Below are positions 1 through 6,679 of a stretch of DNA of 8,709 bases, in pieces; within the stretch, counting starts at the first letter, position 1, and the number at the start of each line of letters is the position of its first letter. The notes beneath the pieces are model-generated. The model made no database searches and was not told where the DNA came from. It was given only the letters and a program-made list of their open reading frames with translations. The stretch comes from Alteromonadaceae bacterium (GTDB lineage: Bacteria > Pseudomonadota > Gammaproteobacteria > Pseudomonadales > Oleiphilaceae). The translations under genes and the position numbers were made by a program. The DNA lies in NCBI GenBank assembly GCA_013393545.1, contig JABXHG010000251.1, positions 1 to 8,709 of the forward strand, read 5' to 3'.

Positions 1-1
1 T

Positions 2-1270
2 GAAATCTACCTTCTTTTGAATATAGGGCTACTGACAGTTCGCTTCGACCAAGATCGGTTCGAATTTGAGGAAACCCGTAAGTTTGAGGTAAGGAGAAAA
101 ACCTACTGGTATTCTGAAGTTACAGAGTTCTCTTCCAACCTGTCAAATAAAAAATTATTTTTTGACGTTTCCAAAATGCTGTTTCGACAAAAGTATATCG
201 ATAAACTCCTTGCTAAAAAAGTAGTAGACTACGTATTAGATAAGTACTTTTCTATAAATGTTAAATATTTACCAGAGAACCTAGTTCAAGATGAAAAATA
301 CCTTCTTCTTAGAGAGTGTTTATACTTTTCCTTTGTTATTGAATGTAAAATACTTCAATCTAAGCAACCAGTGGATTTCAAGTGCTTTCTAAACGACCCT
401 AATATAAGGTCCACTACCTTATCCCTAATCAATGCGGAGTTAGCTCCCAGTACTGAAGCAAAAATTTCAGGGAAAGGAGGTCTATTTTACCGTAAAGGTA
501 TAGGTGAGGTCTATCGCGGTCCTTTAGGTTTCAAACATGGAATTAGGAAGTTTGCGTCGCAGCTACTGTCTGCCATGAAAACAACTGAAAAAGGTAAAGA
601 CTTCTTAGGCGAACTAGGCAAGGCATTTGAGCATGATTATGTTGTTAATTACCTCAAAGGACTAAGCTCTTTCGGATATACTGTTCATACTGGGTTTAAA
701 GCTAACAGAAAAAGCCTAGTTAAAGGGTATGATGTGGATTTAGTTATTGAAGATACAGATAACGATATTTATTATTTCGTTCAGGCCAAGTACAAATTCA
801 CCTCCAATCCTACCTATTTTTCTGAACAGTTTGAGTTGTTCGGACAAAATACGTTTAAAAAAGGATATATCGACCAACTCATCACACTAAGAGAAAATTT
901 TGAGCATGAAGAAATACGACAACAGCTCAAAAGCAAAGGCCTATCTGGCGCAACAATTACTAACTCTTACTTCTTATTATTACACAATCTTCCTTTTCTT
1001 AACTTCTATGAACATAAGGGAGTATTGTTTTATGAATGGAATTTGCTCAGGAACGTGCTTAAAAATTCCAGGGTGTATTGGCAAAAAGATAATGCCGCCG
1101 GAGTAACACATGGAGATAAAGTACCGTTGTATTCGCCAAGAGATATGGTTGACGCGTACCTCGATAGCCAAGAAAATGGAAAAGCTCTTAAGGAGCAGTA
1201 CTCGCTCTTCAAGAGAACTCGATGTTTTATAAAGCATGAAAAGATGAAGGTCTCAGCCCCACTAATTTAG
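2..1270 (+). CDS. PD-(D/E)xK-like nuclease-fold protein, 5' end outside window
   Basis: I do not recognise a named family. The reading frame is open to the left edge of the window. The first possible start inside it is a TTG at 17 with no Shine-Dalgarno site before it, so the gene most likely begins upstream. Numbering from that TTG (417 residues), the best motif is a restriction-endonuclease-like core: E205 in a helix (GKAFEHDYVVNYL), then D239/D241 in KGYDVDLVIE, then Q256-A257-K258 in YYFVQAKYKF. This matches the E...D...(E/Q)xK order of PD-(D/E)xK nucleases in its Q-variant form. The N-terminal 150 residues are charged and rich in Lys and Phe, with no visible domain, and there is no signal peptide or membrane helix. 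The gene converges on qatD and ends in TAG. Its place beside qat suggests a defence nuclease or the specificity/effector part of a system whose other genes lie to the left. A DNA-processing role is inference from the motif only. Confidence 0.75.
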   Translation, partial: EIYLLLNIGLLTVRFDQDRFEFEETRKFEVRRKTYWYSEVTEFSSNLSNKKLFFDVSKMLFRQKYIDKLLAKKVVDYVLDKYFSINVKYLPENLVQDEKYLLLRECLYFSFVIECKILQSKQPVDFKCFLNDPNIRSTTLSLINAELAPSTEAKISGKGGLFYRKGIGEVYRGPLGFKHGIRKFASQLLSAMKTTEKGKDFLGELGKAFEHDYVVNYLKGLSSFGYTVHTGFKANRKSLVKGYDVDLVIEDTDNDIYYFVQAKYKFTSNPTYFSEQFELFGQNTFKKGYIDQLITLRENFEHEEIRQQLKSKGLSGATITNSYFLLLHNLPFLNFYEHKGVLFYEWNLLRNVLKNSRVYWQKDNAAGVTHGDKVPLYSPRDMVDAYLDSQENGKALKEQYSLFKRTRCFIKHEKMKVSAPLI

Positions 1271-1294
1271 GCAAAGCCACTAACCTTATTCGTG

Positions 1295-1328
1295 TCAAAT
1301 AATCGATAAAACTTTATCGATTATTTGA
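1295..1328. repeat. Perfect 16-bp inverted repeat between convergent genes
   Basis: The left arm TCAAATAATCGATAAA (1295-1310) and the right arm (1313-1328) are exact reverse complements separated by only AC. The repeat starts 24 bases after the end of the nuclease-like gene and lies about 100 bases beyond the end of qatD. The position suits a bidirectional transcript end. However, the stem is AT-rich and no clean T-run follows on either strand, so it is not a canonical intrinsic terminator. A protein-binding palindrome is the alternative. Confidence 0.7.
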
Positions 1329-1372
1329 TTTACTCTATCGTTACTAGGAGCAATACTACAAATTAAGTATGC

Positions 1373-1387
1373 TCAGGCTGAGCCTGA
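1373..1387. repeat. 15-base GC-rich palindrome downstream of qatD
   Basis: TCAGGCT and AGCCTGA form 7-bp arms around a single central G at 1380. A second, overlapping palindrome (GCTCAG-G-CTGAGC, 1371-1383) shares the same bases, so two alternative hairpins are possible. It is 38 bases past the qatD stop and could contribute to ending the qat transcript, but no T-tract follows in the qat direction. Function is unknown. Confidence 0.4.
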
Positions 1388-1424
1388 CACTATAATGGTA
1401 GTCTGCCTGCATTTGAAAACATGT

Positions 1425-2153
1425 CTAACTGGAAACAATTTTTCTCAAATTACTTTTTATGGCGCTGTTAATCGTTGAGTAGGCTAGCCCACTTTTTGAT
1501 GACAAATAGCGAAGTACCAAATTTGTATCTGAAGGTAGGAGCGCTTTACCATTATACTTTGCAAAAGGGCCATCCGTTTCGAGTAAAATTCGATTCATTG
1601 GTAGCCACGAGATAACCTGCCTTCCTCTAACCGAATTCAGCATTGCGGGGCCCACCGAAAAATAGCAGCCCATTTCTAGGGCTGTATCTAACTGCAATTT
1701 AGTACCTAAAAACCAATGAAGTATAGGAATCCCAGCTCTCGGATATGCTTTCAAACATTCCAATACGTCATTAACAGCGTTGAGGCTATGAATAGTCAGT
1801 ATCTTATCCGAGTATGATTCGCAGGAACTTAGAATGTGATTAAAAACCATAAGCTGATCGGCAAAATGTTCTCTGAACCCTTTCGAACCATCCAGACCTA
1901 TTTCTCCAATATAGCGAGTCTTTTCTGCTAACAAATCAAATAGTGCTAGTTCACTTTTCCTATGATGAGCCAAATGCGGATGTAGACCTAAAGCAGTTCT
2001 ACAGTTCTTTAGTTTACTAGTGAGGCTGAGTGTCCCCTCGAAAGCTGAAGGGACTGTAGTAACAGATAAAATGTAAAAATTACAGCGCTTTATATCGTTT
2101 AAAACTTCACGATGGTCAGGATACAAATCGACATGACAGTGAAGAGCCATCAT
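1425..2153 (-). CDS. qatD: QatD, TatD-family metal-dependent hydrolase
   Basis: This is the TatD-like nuclease component of the Qat antiphage system. The 242-residue length is near the usual 250-260 of TatD proteins. The full metal-binding set is visible: H5 and H7 in LHCHVDLYPD, E84 in YIGEIGLDG, H122 in LTIHSLN, H146 in PILHWFLG and D194 in LLETDGPFAKYN. TatD enzymes are TIM-barrel amidohydrolase-superfamily DNases or phosphodiesterases that use divalent metals. The substrate within Qat is not deducible here. The start ATG overlaps the qatC stop in an ATGA junction. It is followed directly by a second ATG (2150), but the AGGGA Shine-Dalgarno at 2161-2165 lies 7 bases from the first ATG, which favours it. 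The protein is cytosolic, with no signal peptide. It is the last gene of the operon and ends in TAG. No key residue is missing, so it should be active. Confidence 0.93.
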   Translation of the reverse strand: MMALHCHVDLYPDHREVLNDIKRCNFYILSVTTVPSAFEGTLSLTSKLKNCRTALGLHPHLAHHRKSELALFDLLAEKTRYIGEIGLDGSKGFREHFADQLMVFNHILSSCESYSDKILTIHSLNAVNDVLECLKAYPRAGIPILHWFLGTKLQLDTALEMGCYFSVGPAMLNSVRGRQVISWLPMNRILLETDGPFAKYNGKALLPSDTNLVLRYLSSKSGLAYSTINSAIKSNLRKIVSS

Positions 2154-3484
2154 GCTTTTTTCCCTGCATTCAAGAACGCTTCAACTTCAGCAAGGCCTCT
2201 TTTGATGGTCGATACTAGTTTTTCTCTAATGTGTGGAGCTTGAGGGATAGGACCCGATTTTCTTAGCCAGGAGCGATAATTGTCACTTTTTCTCAGCCTT
2301 ATTATCGCCGTTTGCACTGCTTGAAGGTCATCTCTTGTTTCCTTTTCTTTCATCAGCGAGCCCAAATTACTCGTTTTATAGGGGCTATCAGCATTGAATC
2401 CTGCTCGATGCACCGATGCCCTTCTAATGAGACAGGGTACACAGTGTCCGCATTGCTTGTGCTCCCGATGCCAATGACTGCAAGAAACACTCAAAGGCAC
2501 TGCCTTTTCGATCGCGGTTTGGTCAACGCATTCGACAAGCATTTCTCCTTTCGTTTTGAACTGATAAGGGTTAACAAATTTTACATGAAAACCGGTATCT
2601 CTCAGAAGCGACTCTAACCTATTTAAAAAATGAGGATGAGTAGTTCTGGTGCTATGGCTACCAATCCGTCTCCGAGTTAAAGGAGGGTTGATTGAAATAT
2701 AGCCATTTTCCGGGACTATTATAGTATCGATATTGCTATCACAATTGGCGTTACGGAGGGCTGTCACTCCGAGAACAGCCATGGCAAGGAAATTAAAGCT
2801 CCTTCCTCTCATGCTGATATCAGTCTTACCTTCCAAACTCTTCATAATGTGTGGCGATATTGAATAAGACAGCTCTCCAAATGGCGGGGACAACAATGAT
2901 TTTATCTGCTCTTGCTTCGCTCCATCCCCCCTGTAGGCATGACTTACCAGCAAAGGCTTTAATGTCGACTTACCATTTAGAATATCTATCGCACCAACCG
3001 CGCTGTCCAAGCCTCCAGAAAATAGGCAAACTGAATTTAGCCCCATGAGAGACTTCGCCTTAGCTTTTGCTTTGGCACTCTTTTTGGGTCGCGGCATGGA
3101 CATTGTTGTTTTTTCAAATGTAAACTTCCATTGATCTCCTGTCAGAAAGTTCAGAAGTGAACTTAGCTCTGGTTCGACGGAGTTCCACATATCTTCGTTA
3201 GTTACAGGCACATGCAAATGCATCTGTCTTGCCCAAGCATTTTCAGCTTTCTCCCTTTGCTCGAATGTATCTGCAGCAGTTACAGCAGTTGCAATTGTGA
3301 TTAAGTCAATTGCCTTCTCGTCAAGATTTATTCCAAGATCTCTAACTGTTTGAAGCAACTGCTTTGAAGCCAAACTATGCTTGCCAATGTCATTAAAGTG
3401 CGTGTGAAAAAGCTGAACTGGGTGACAGCCTTCGGAATAATCAGGTAAATTCGCAGGATCATGATTAAAATAAAAATCAGTCAT
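2150..3484 (-). CDS. qatC: QatC, QueC-like PP-loop ATPase
   Basis: This is the QueC-like enzyme of the Qat system. QueC makes 7-cyano-7-deazaguanine (preQ0) using ATP, and QatC proteins reuse this fold for defence. The PP-loop SGGLDS sits at 156-161, and a conserved-looking loop around VPENGYISINPPLTRRR spans 258-273. Four cysteines (C335, C345, C348, C351; pattern C-x9-CGxC-x2-C) form the QueC-type structural zinc site. At 444 residues it is about twice as long as housekeeping QueC (about 220-230). The extra length is an N-terminal region of about 145 residues ending in a Lys/Ala-rich linker (KKSAKAKAKAKS, 134-145), plus an extended C-terminal tail after the zinc site. The start ATG overlaps the qatB stop by 8 bases, with a GGGAG Shine-Dalgarno at 3492-3496. 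Architecture and context rule out a plain queuosine-pathway gene: no queD, queE or queF is nearby. Confidence 0.93.
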   Translation of the reverse strand: MTDFYFNHDPANLPDYSEGCHPVQLFHTHFNDIGKHSLASKQLLQTVRDLGINLDEKAIDLITIATAVTAADTFEQREKAENAWARQMHLHVPVTNEDMWNSVEPELSSLLNFLTGDQWKFTFEKTTMSMPRPKKSAKAKAKAKSLMGLNSVCLFSGGLDSAVGAIDILNGKSTLKPLLVSHAYRGDGAKQEQIKSLLSPPFGELSYSISPHIMKSLEGKTDISMRGRSFNFLAMAVLGVTALRNANCDSNIDTIIVPENGYISINPPLTRRRIGSHSTRTTHPHFLNRLESLLRDTGFHVKFVNPYQFKTKGEMLVECVDQTAIEKAVPLSVSCSHWHREHKQCGHCVPCLIRRASVHRAGFNADSPYKTSNLGSLMKEKETRDDLQAVQTAIIRLRKSDNYRSWLRKSGPIPQAPHIREKLVSTIKRGLAEVEAFLNAGKKA

Positions 3485-4373
3485 TAAAACTCTCCCACTC
3501 TTTTACTGTTAGCGCAATAGCTTCGGATTGCACTTTGGTAATATTGTCTCTACTAATACTACTTGGATTACCTTGCGTTATCTTATCTAGCTGTTCTTGA
3601 GCAATCACTTTTATCAACTCTCTTAATTCAACCTCCATTTGATGGTGCTTGCTGGCTGGCTCGACATGAAACCATGCCCTTCCCATGCCTTCCACAACAT
3701 CTTGAAAGATTAAATCTGTAAGATAACAACCTATAGCTTCCTGAATAACTTCATCAGTAAAACTGCCCAGGTCGAATTCGTCTGTATCTGGCAAGGCTTC
3801 CTCTAACGCATAATCTAGAGCAATGCGTACGGCATCTGAATCCGCATTAGCCGGAGCCAGGTGAGAGGCAATTCTGTCAATAGCCTGGTCCGTAGATAAA
3901 CCATGGAGGTCTGCAAGTGATAAACTTTGACTATTAACAGTAACAGTGTCACCGCGCATTATGCCTAAAAAACCGGATCCAGCTGTGATACCACTTGCAA
4001 GCCTACGACTTGTACTCTTACCTCCGCCTGCTCCTTTCCTCGAGTAAAGTTTTAGAGCACGCCTTAAGTCAGATGAGTTGCCTCCTGACTGCGCATATTT
4101 GCCAAACGCTCGTCTAGCACTGGCAAACCTATTTGGAGGGAAGCCTGTTTGAGGGGGACCACCTATTTCTTGCTGTACCTTGTCATTATCCACTTCATTG
4201 GTGTTACCCTCGCCATTGGCTCCTTGCTCATCCCCCGAATTCTGAGGTGATGTAGCAGGGACACCATTAGTGCCTGGTGCAGGCTCGACTTTCACAGGGT
4301 CACCGTGTTGTGCCCATGAGGGTATCAGTGGGCTTTGACCGTTTGGACCTGTTGTTGATGCTGATGTTCCCAT
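3477..4373 (-). CDS. qatB: QatB, Qat system partner protein
   Basis: This is the Qat component without a recognised enzymatic fold, assigned from operon position, length (298 residues) and its N-terminus. The protein begins MGTSASTTGPNGQSPLIPSW, the Gly/Ser/Pro-rich start I associate with QatB, and residues 10-80 are Gly/Asn/Pro/Glu-rich and probably disordered. A basic Gly-rich core follows (about 82-140: RFASARRAFGKYAQSGG and RKGAGGGKSTSRRLASG). The helical acidic C-terminal half (about 150-298) contains WFHVEP and ends in KEWESFND. Gly2 would be exposed after Met removal. By analogy with QueC-like enzymes reported to conjugate a deazaguanine to the N-terminal glycine of a CBASS partner, it is a plausible QatC target (inference). 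The ATG follows the qatA TAG with no gap. An AGAAGGA Shine-Dalgarno lies at 4383-4389 inside the end of qatA. Confidence 0.88.
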   Translation of the reverse strand: MGTSASTTGPNGQSPLIPSWAQHGDPVKVEPAPGTNGVPATSPQNSGDEQGANGEGNTNEVDNDKVQQEIGGPPQTGFPPNRFASARRAFGKYAQSGGNSSDLRRALKLYSRKGAGGGKSTSRRLASGITAGSGFLGIMRGDTVTVNSQSLSLADLHGLSTDQAIDRIASHLAPANADSDAVRIALDYALEEALPDTDEFDLGSFTDEVIQEAIGCYLTDLIFQDVVEGMGRAWFHVEPASKHHQMEVELRELIKVIAQEQLDKITQGNPSSISRDNITKVQSEAIALTVKEWESFND

Positions 4374-6134
4374 CTATTTAGTTCCTTCTAGTTCTTTTAT
4401 TATCGGGTTGAGCCACCGCTGCCTGGGTAATTCCTTTATAAAAGTGAGCAAATTGGTGCCACATTTTTTATCTTGCTTTGCTAGTAAGATGGCACCGTAC
4501 ATTCCCGCAGGCATTTCTCCCCAATCCCCGATAGCTTTGAAATTATCTATTAACCCGTCCATCACGGCTATGAACTCTTCTTTTGGCGTATTTTTAATCG
4601 CATCAGCATTCACTTTGCTGACTCTAACTTTCTGCTTCATTAGTTTTCCAAGAAGCTGTTGAGCAGCGCCAGACATTACCGAATTCACAACCCCCATTGG
4701 GATACTTTCACGGCTAAGATATGCAGCAGGCGTTAAATCTATATCAGTAAACCTGGGAGGGAGTTTTGACCACTTATCGATGAAGCTCAAATCTTGCTTC
4801 CACTCTTCCGGTAACTTTATGTCGTCAAATTTAATTTCGGGATTTTCTAAGTCAGATAATATTTCTGGAAACCCATTTTCCTTGTCAATTAGCTCATATA
4901 ATTTATTGGTTGCTTGCGTTCCCAAGCACCTTTCAAACAGAACAAGCTTGGTAATAGTCTTCTCATCTAGCTGCATTCCCCTACGGTGGGCTGTTTTTTT
5001 ACGCATTCTGATTTGGTTAAGCAGGCGCTTTACAATGCGAGGATTTCCATTGATGTTGGGAGATTCAGCAAGCAGAGGAGCTAGTTGCTCTGCAACAACG
5101 AATTTGCTTCTTAGTTCAGCTACTTCACGAACATCCTTACCAGCAAGTAGCTCATCAATCGTAATTTGAGGTTGCCTCCAGGACATTCTTAATGACTCTT
5201 CAAGTAAGCTCCTTAACTCTTCTAATATATCACTGTCGACACCGTGATCTTGTGCTATCAGAAGCATCAAATAAGCTCTGATTTCCAACAGTCCTGGTCT
5301 TGGTACGTGCACGGGTATCTGAATCAGTTTATCTAGATAATCAGTTTGGTGGCGTTGTGTTGCGCCCTTGTGGTACTCAGAAACTGCTAACCGAATCATA
5401 TCCTCGTCAGCAGCAATTACGAACGCAGTATTAGGTAAGAATAAGAACAACCTTATCGCTTCAAGAGTGGAAATTGCATTAAATGGCGAGCAGCGATCCA
5501 AGTTGTCAACGTAGACAATTAACGGCTTATTAAAGTCTTTAAGTAGTTTAGAGTAGGCTTCACGAAACTCTTTAATTTCTTTGGGTGGTGACATTAACTT
5601 TTTAGGCTCAATAATGCCCTTTTGTTGCCTCCCTATTTCCCTTACTCCCTTGATACCATCCTCTAAATCTTCAGCACCTAATTCACCATCTTCACCGCCA
5701 CTAAAAAAACCCATCAATCTTTGCATAGCGCCCATAGTAGGAACACCCGCCAACGCTGCGCCACCATCCATGAGCAGCCCCATCATACGTATTTTGTTTA
5801 TGCGACCTGAAAACTCCCTTGCTTTATCAGTGAGGTTCTTATTGCCTTCAGCTTCTTCTATCAATTTAGAAGCAATAGTTTCGAGTAAAGCAGCCTTTGC
5901 ATCGTCATACCCTTGATACAGCCATGCATCAAAATGAACTTGGATATAATCCTGACTTTTTCTTTCCAACGCTTTTTTGGTTAGCTCAAGTATTGTAGAC
6001 TTACCCGCTCCCCAGTCGCCAAAGATACCTACGCTTATGGGTAAAAGATGCCTTTCAGTAATTAAATCCTTTATTGATTCAGCTGCTTCATTGAAGTTTA
6101 GATAGTCAATATCTGATTCTTTGTCCGGCCACAT
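4374..6134 (-). CDS. qatA: QatA, KAP-family P-loop ATPase
   Basis: This is the ATPase and likely sensor/motor of the Qat system. Walker A is GDWGAGKST at 39-47 (Lys45). It is followed by the KAP-type HFDAWLYQGYDD at 67-78. Walker B is LIVYVDNLDRC at 205-215 (Asp210 and Asp213). Then come the KAP segment YLDKLIQIPVHVPRP (266-280) and a sensor-2-like NPRIVKRLLNQ (364-374). Together these identify the KAP/STAND-related NTPases. KAP proteins often carry membrane helices between Walker A and B. Here that insert (about 115-150) is Met/Gly/Ala-rich and only mildly hydrophobic, so the protein is probably cytosolic or peripheral. Residues 375-586 are a helical C-terminal region with no named domain. 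It is the first gene of the operon, with ATG preceded by AAAAGGG (6141-6147) at 6-base spacing and TAG directly followed by the qatB ATG. Length (586) and motifs are intact. Confidence 0.93.
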   Translation of the reverse strand: MWPDKESDIDYLNFNEAAESIKDLITERHLLPISVGIFGDWGAGKSTILELTKKALERKSQDYIQVHFDAWLYQGYDDAKAALLETIASKLIEEAEGNKNLTDKAREFSGRINKIRMMGLLMDGGAALAGVPTMGAMQRLMGFFSGGEDGELGAEDLEDGIKGVREIGRQQKGIIEPKKLMSPPKEIKEFREAYSKLLKDFNKPLIVYVDNLDRCSPFNAISTLEAIRLFLFLPNTAFVIAADEDMIRLAVSEYHKGATQRHQTDYLDKLIQIPVHVPRPGLLEIRAYLMLLIAQDHGVDSDILEELRSLLEESLRMSWRQPQITIDELLAGKDVREVAELRSKFVVAEQLAPLLAESPNINGNPRIVKRLLNQIRMRKKTAHRRGMQLDEKTITKLVLFERCLGTQATNKLYELIDKENGFPEILSDLENPEIKFDDIKLPEEWKQDLSFIDKWSKLPPRFTDIDLTPAAYLSRESIPMGVVNSVMSGAAQQLLGKLMKQKVRVSKVNADAIKNTPKEEFIAVMDGLIDNFKAIGDWGEMPAGMYGAILLAKQDKKCGTNLLTFIKELPRQRWLNPIIKELEGTK

Positions 6135-6153
6135 AATATTCCCTTTTGTTTTT

Positions 6154-6169
6154 ATTATTCCCGAATAAT
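6154..6169. promoter_or_regulatory. Candidate operator palindrome in the qatA leader
   Basis: ATTATTC-CC-GAATAAT is a perfect 7-bp inverted repeat with a 2-base centre, 20 bases upstream of the qatA ATG. The element TATTCCC within it (6156-6162) recurs as a direct repeat at 6137-6143, where it overlaps the Shine-Dalgarno. The symmetry and position fit a dimeric repressor site or a weak leader hairpin. No regulator gene is in the window. Confidence 0.35.
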
Positions 6170-6214
6170 GACGCTAATAAGAAATACTGAGGCTAGCAGT
6201 CATGCTGAAATCAT

Positions 6215-6241
6215 TTTGTATCTGAAAGTCAGATTCGTCAA
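6215..6241 (-). promoter_or_regulatory. Weak candidate promoter for the qat operon
   Basis: On the minus strand, TTGACG (6236-6241) resembles a sigma-70 -35 box. TACAAA (6215-6220) is a 4/6 match to -10, but the spacing is only 15 bases. It would place the qatA transcript start roughly 75 bases before the ATG, with the 6154-6169 palindrome inside the leader. The sequence match is modest. Confidence 0.2.
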
Positions 6242-6400
6242 TTTTGACTTCATTGTAGTTGTTAACTTCACTATTTGAACTGAAGGTAAAACTTAGTGGA
6301 GCTATCAATCTTTTAAGCCAACTCCTACTGTTCGTTCATTAGTAACTGTCTAACAACAATATCTGTAATTAGGTAGTTTATCTGACAGTTTCTGACTTAT

Positions 6401-6428
6401 TTGACAAATTTCAAGGTGCCAGTTTAAA
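6401..6428 (+). promoter_or_regulatory. Candidate plus-strand sigma-70 promoter
   Basis: A perfect TTGACA (6401-6406) is followed after 16 bases by TTTAAA (6423-6428), a 4/6 match to the -10 consensus. It points toward the GHKL operon, but its transcript would carry a leader of about 240 bases, including the hairpin cluster at 6555-6601. A nearer -10-like TATACA at 6650-6655 has no well-spaced -35, so this is the better candidate. Confidence 0.25.
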
Positions 6429-6554
6429 ACGGATAACTAACCTTTTTCAGTAATTCTGCTTTTCATCACGACGATACTCCGAGTACATAAATTTGAATGA
6501 GGCCATGTCGCTAACCTCGTGTTAATGGTGTATATTTGGGACTCTGGGGCTCTG

Positions 6555-6601
6555 ATTAGTCACGCAGCTAATATCCTCAATAGAGGGAAAAGGAATTTTC
6601 C
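6555..6601 (+). repeat. Cluster of three small hairpins upstream of the GHKL operon
   Basis: Three short inverted repeats follow one another. ATTAGT/GCTAAT (6555-6560, 6567-6572) has one G-U pair. CCTC-aata-GAGG spans 6575-6586. GGAAAA-ggaa-TTTTCC spans 6586-6601, and its loop GGAA fits the GNRA tetraloop pattern. The second and third share G6586. Together they suggest a folded leader RNA or small RNA rather than a terminator, because no T-run follows. The individual stems are short, so chance is possible. Confidence 0.3.
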
Positions 6602-6665
6602 GGTTTTGTGATGGCTTGCTAGGTAAGCTTTTGTCACCCCCCCTTAAAGTATACAAGTACACACT

Positions 6666-6679
6666 GGAGGGATGGTTTG
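6666..6679 (+). promoter_or_regulatory. Strong Shine-Dalgarno that fixes a TTG start
   Basis: GGAGGG (6666-6671) lies 5-6 bases before TTG at 6677. The ATG at 6672-6674 is too close to the Shine-Dalgarno, and its frame stops after six codons. The GHKL protein therefore almost certainly starts at the TTG. Confidence 0.75.

Larger units (their letters stand above)
6135..6676. other. 542-bp divergent intergenic region
   Basis: This gap lies between the qatA start and the GHKL gene start, so it must hold the promoters of both operons. It is AT-rich near qatA and more mixed near the right operon. I see the sites listed separately, plus a separated 7-bp inverted repeat (AACTGTC 6344-6350, GACAGTT 6384-6390) and a C7 run at 6637-6643. 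I see no convincing gene. The only notable short frame is at 6525-6611, which has no ribosome-binding site. No tRNA, attachment-site or insertion-sequence ends were recognised. Confidence 0.7.

Noticed and set aside
2150..3484. Housekeeping queC of queuosine biosynthesis
   Set aside because: The protein is about twice the usual length, has a long N-terminal extension and lies between qatB and qatD with no other queuosine genes.
4010..4036. GAGGGKST in QatB resembling a Walker A P-loop
   Set aside because: Walker A needs Gly five residues before the GK pair. Here that position (113) is Lys, and no Walker B follows, so it is a Gly-rich basic segment, not an ATP site.
4408..5916. Plus-strand open frames across qatA (for example 4780-5169 and 5581-5916)
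   Set aside because: They are antisense to a fully motif-supported ATPase gene, are Ser/Leu/Pro-rich as expected for shadow frames, and have no recognisable domains.
6586..6610. GGAAAA-ggaa-TTTTCC hairpin as an intrinsic terminator
   Set aside because: The stem is short and weak, and the following bases are GGTTTTG rather than a T-run on either strand.
6525..6611. 28-codon frame starting MVYIWDSGALISH in the intergenic region
   Set aside because: There is no Shine-Dalgarno before the ATG and no homologue that I recognise, and the frame lies over the hairpin cluster. It is probably chance, though a small protein is not excluded.
6637..6643. C7 run as a phase-variable tract
   Set aside because: Seven bases is short for strong slippage, and the run is outside any gene and not between well-formed -35 and -10 boxes.
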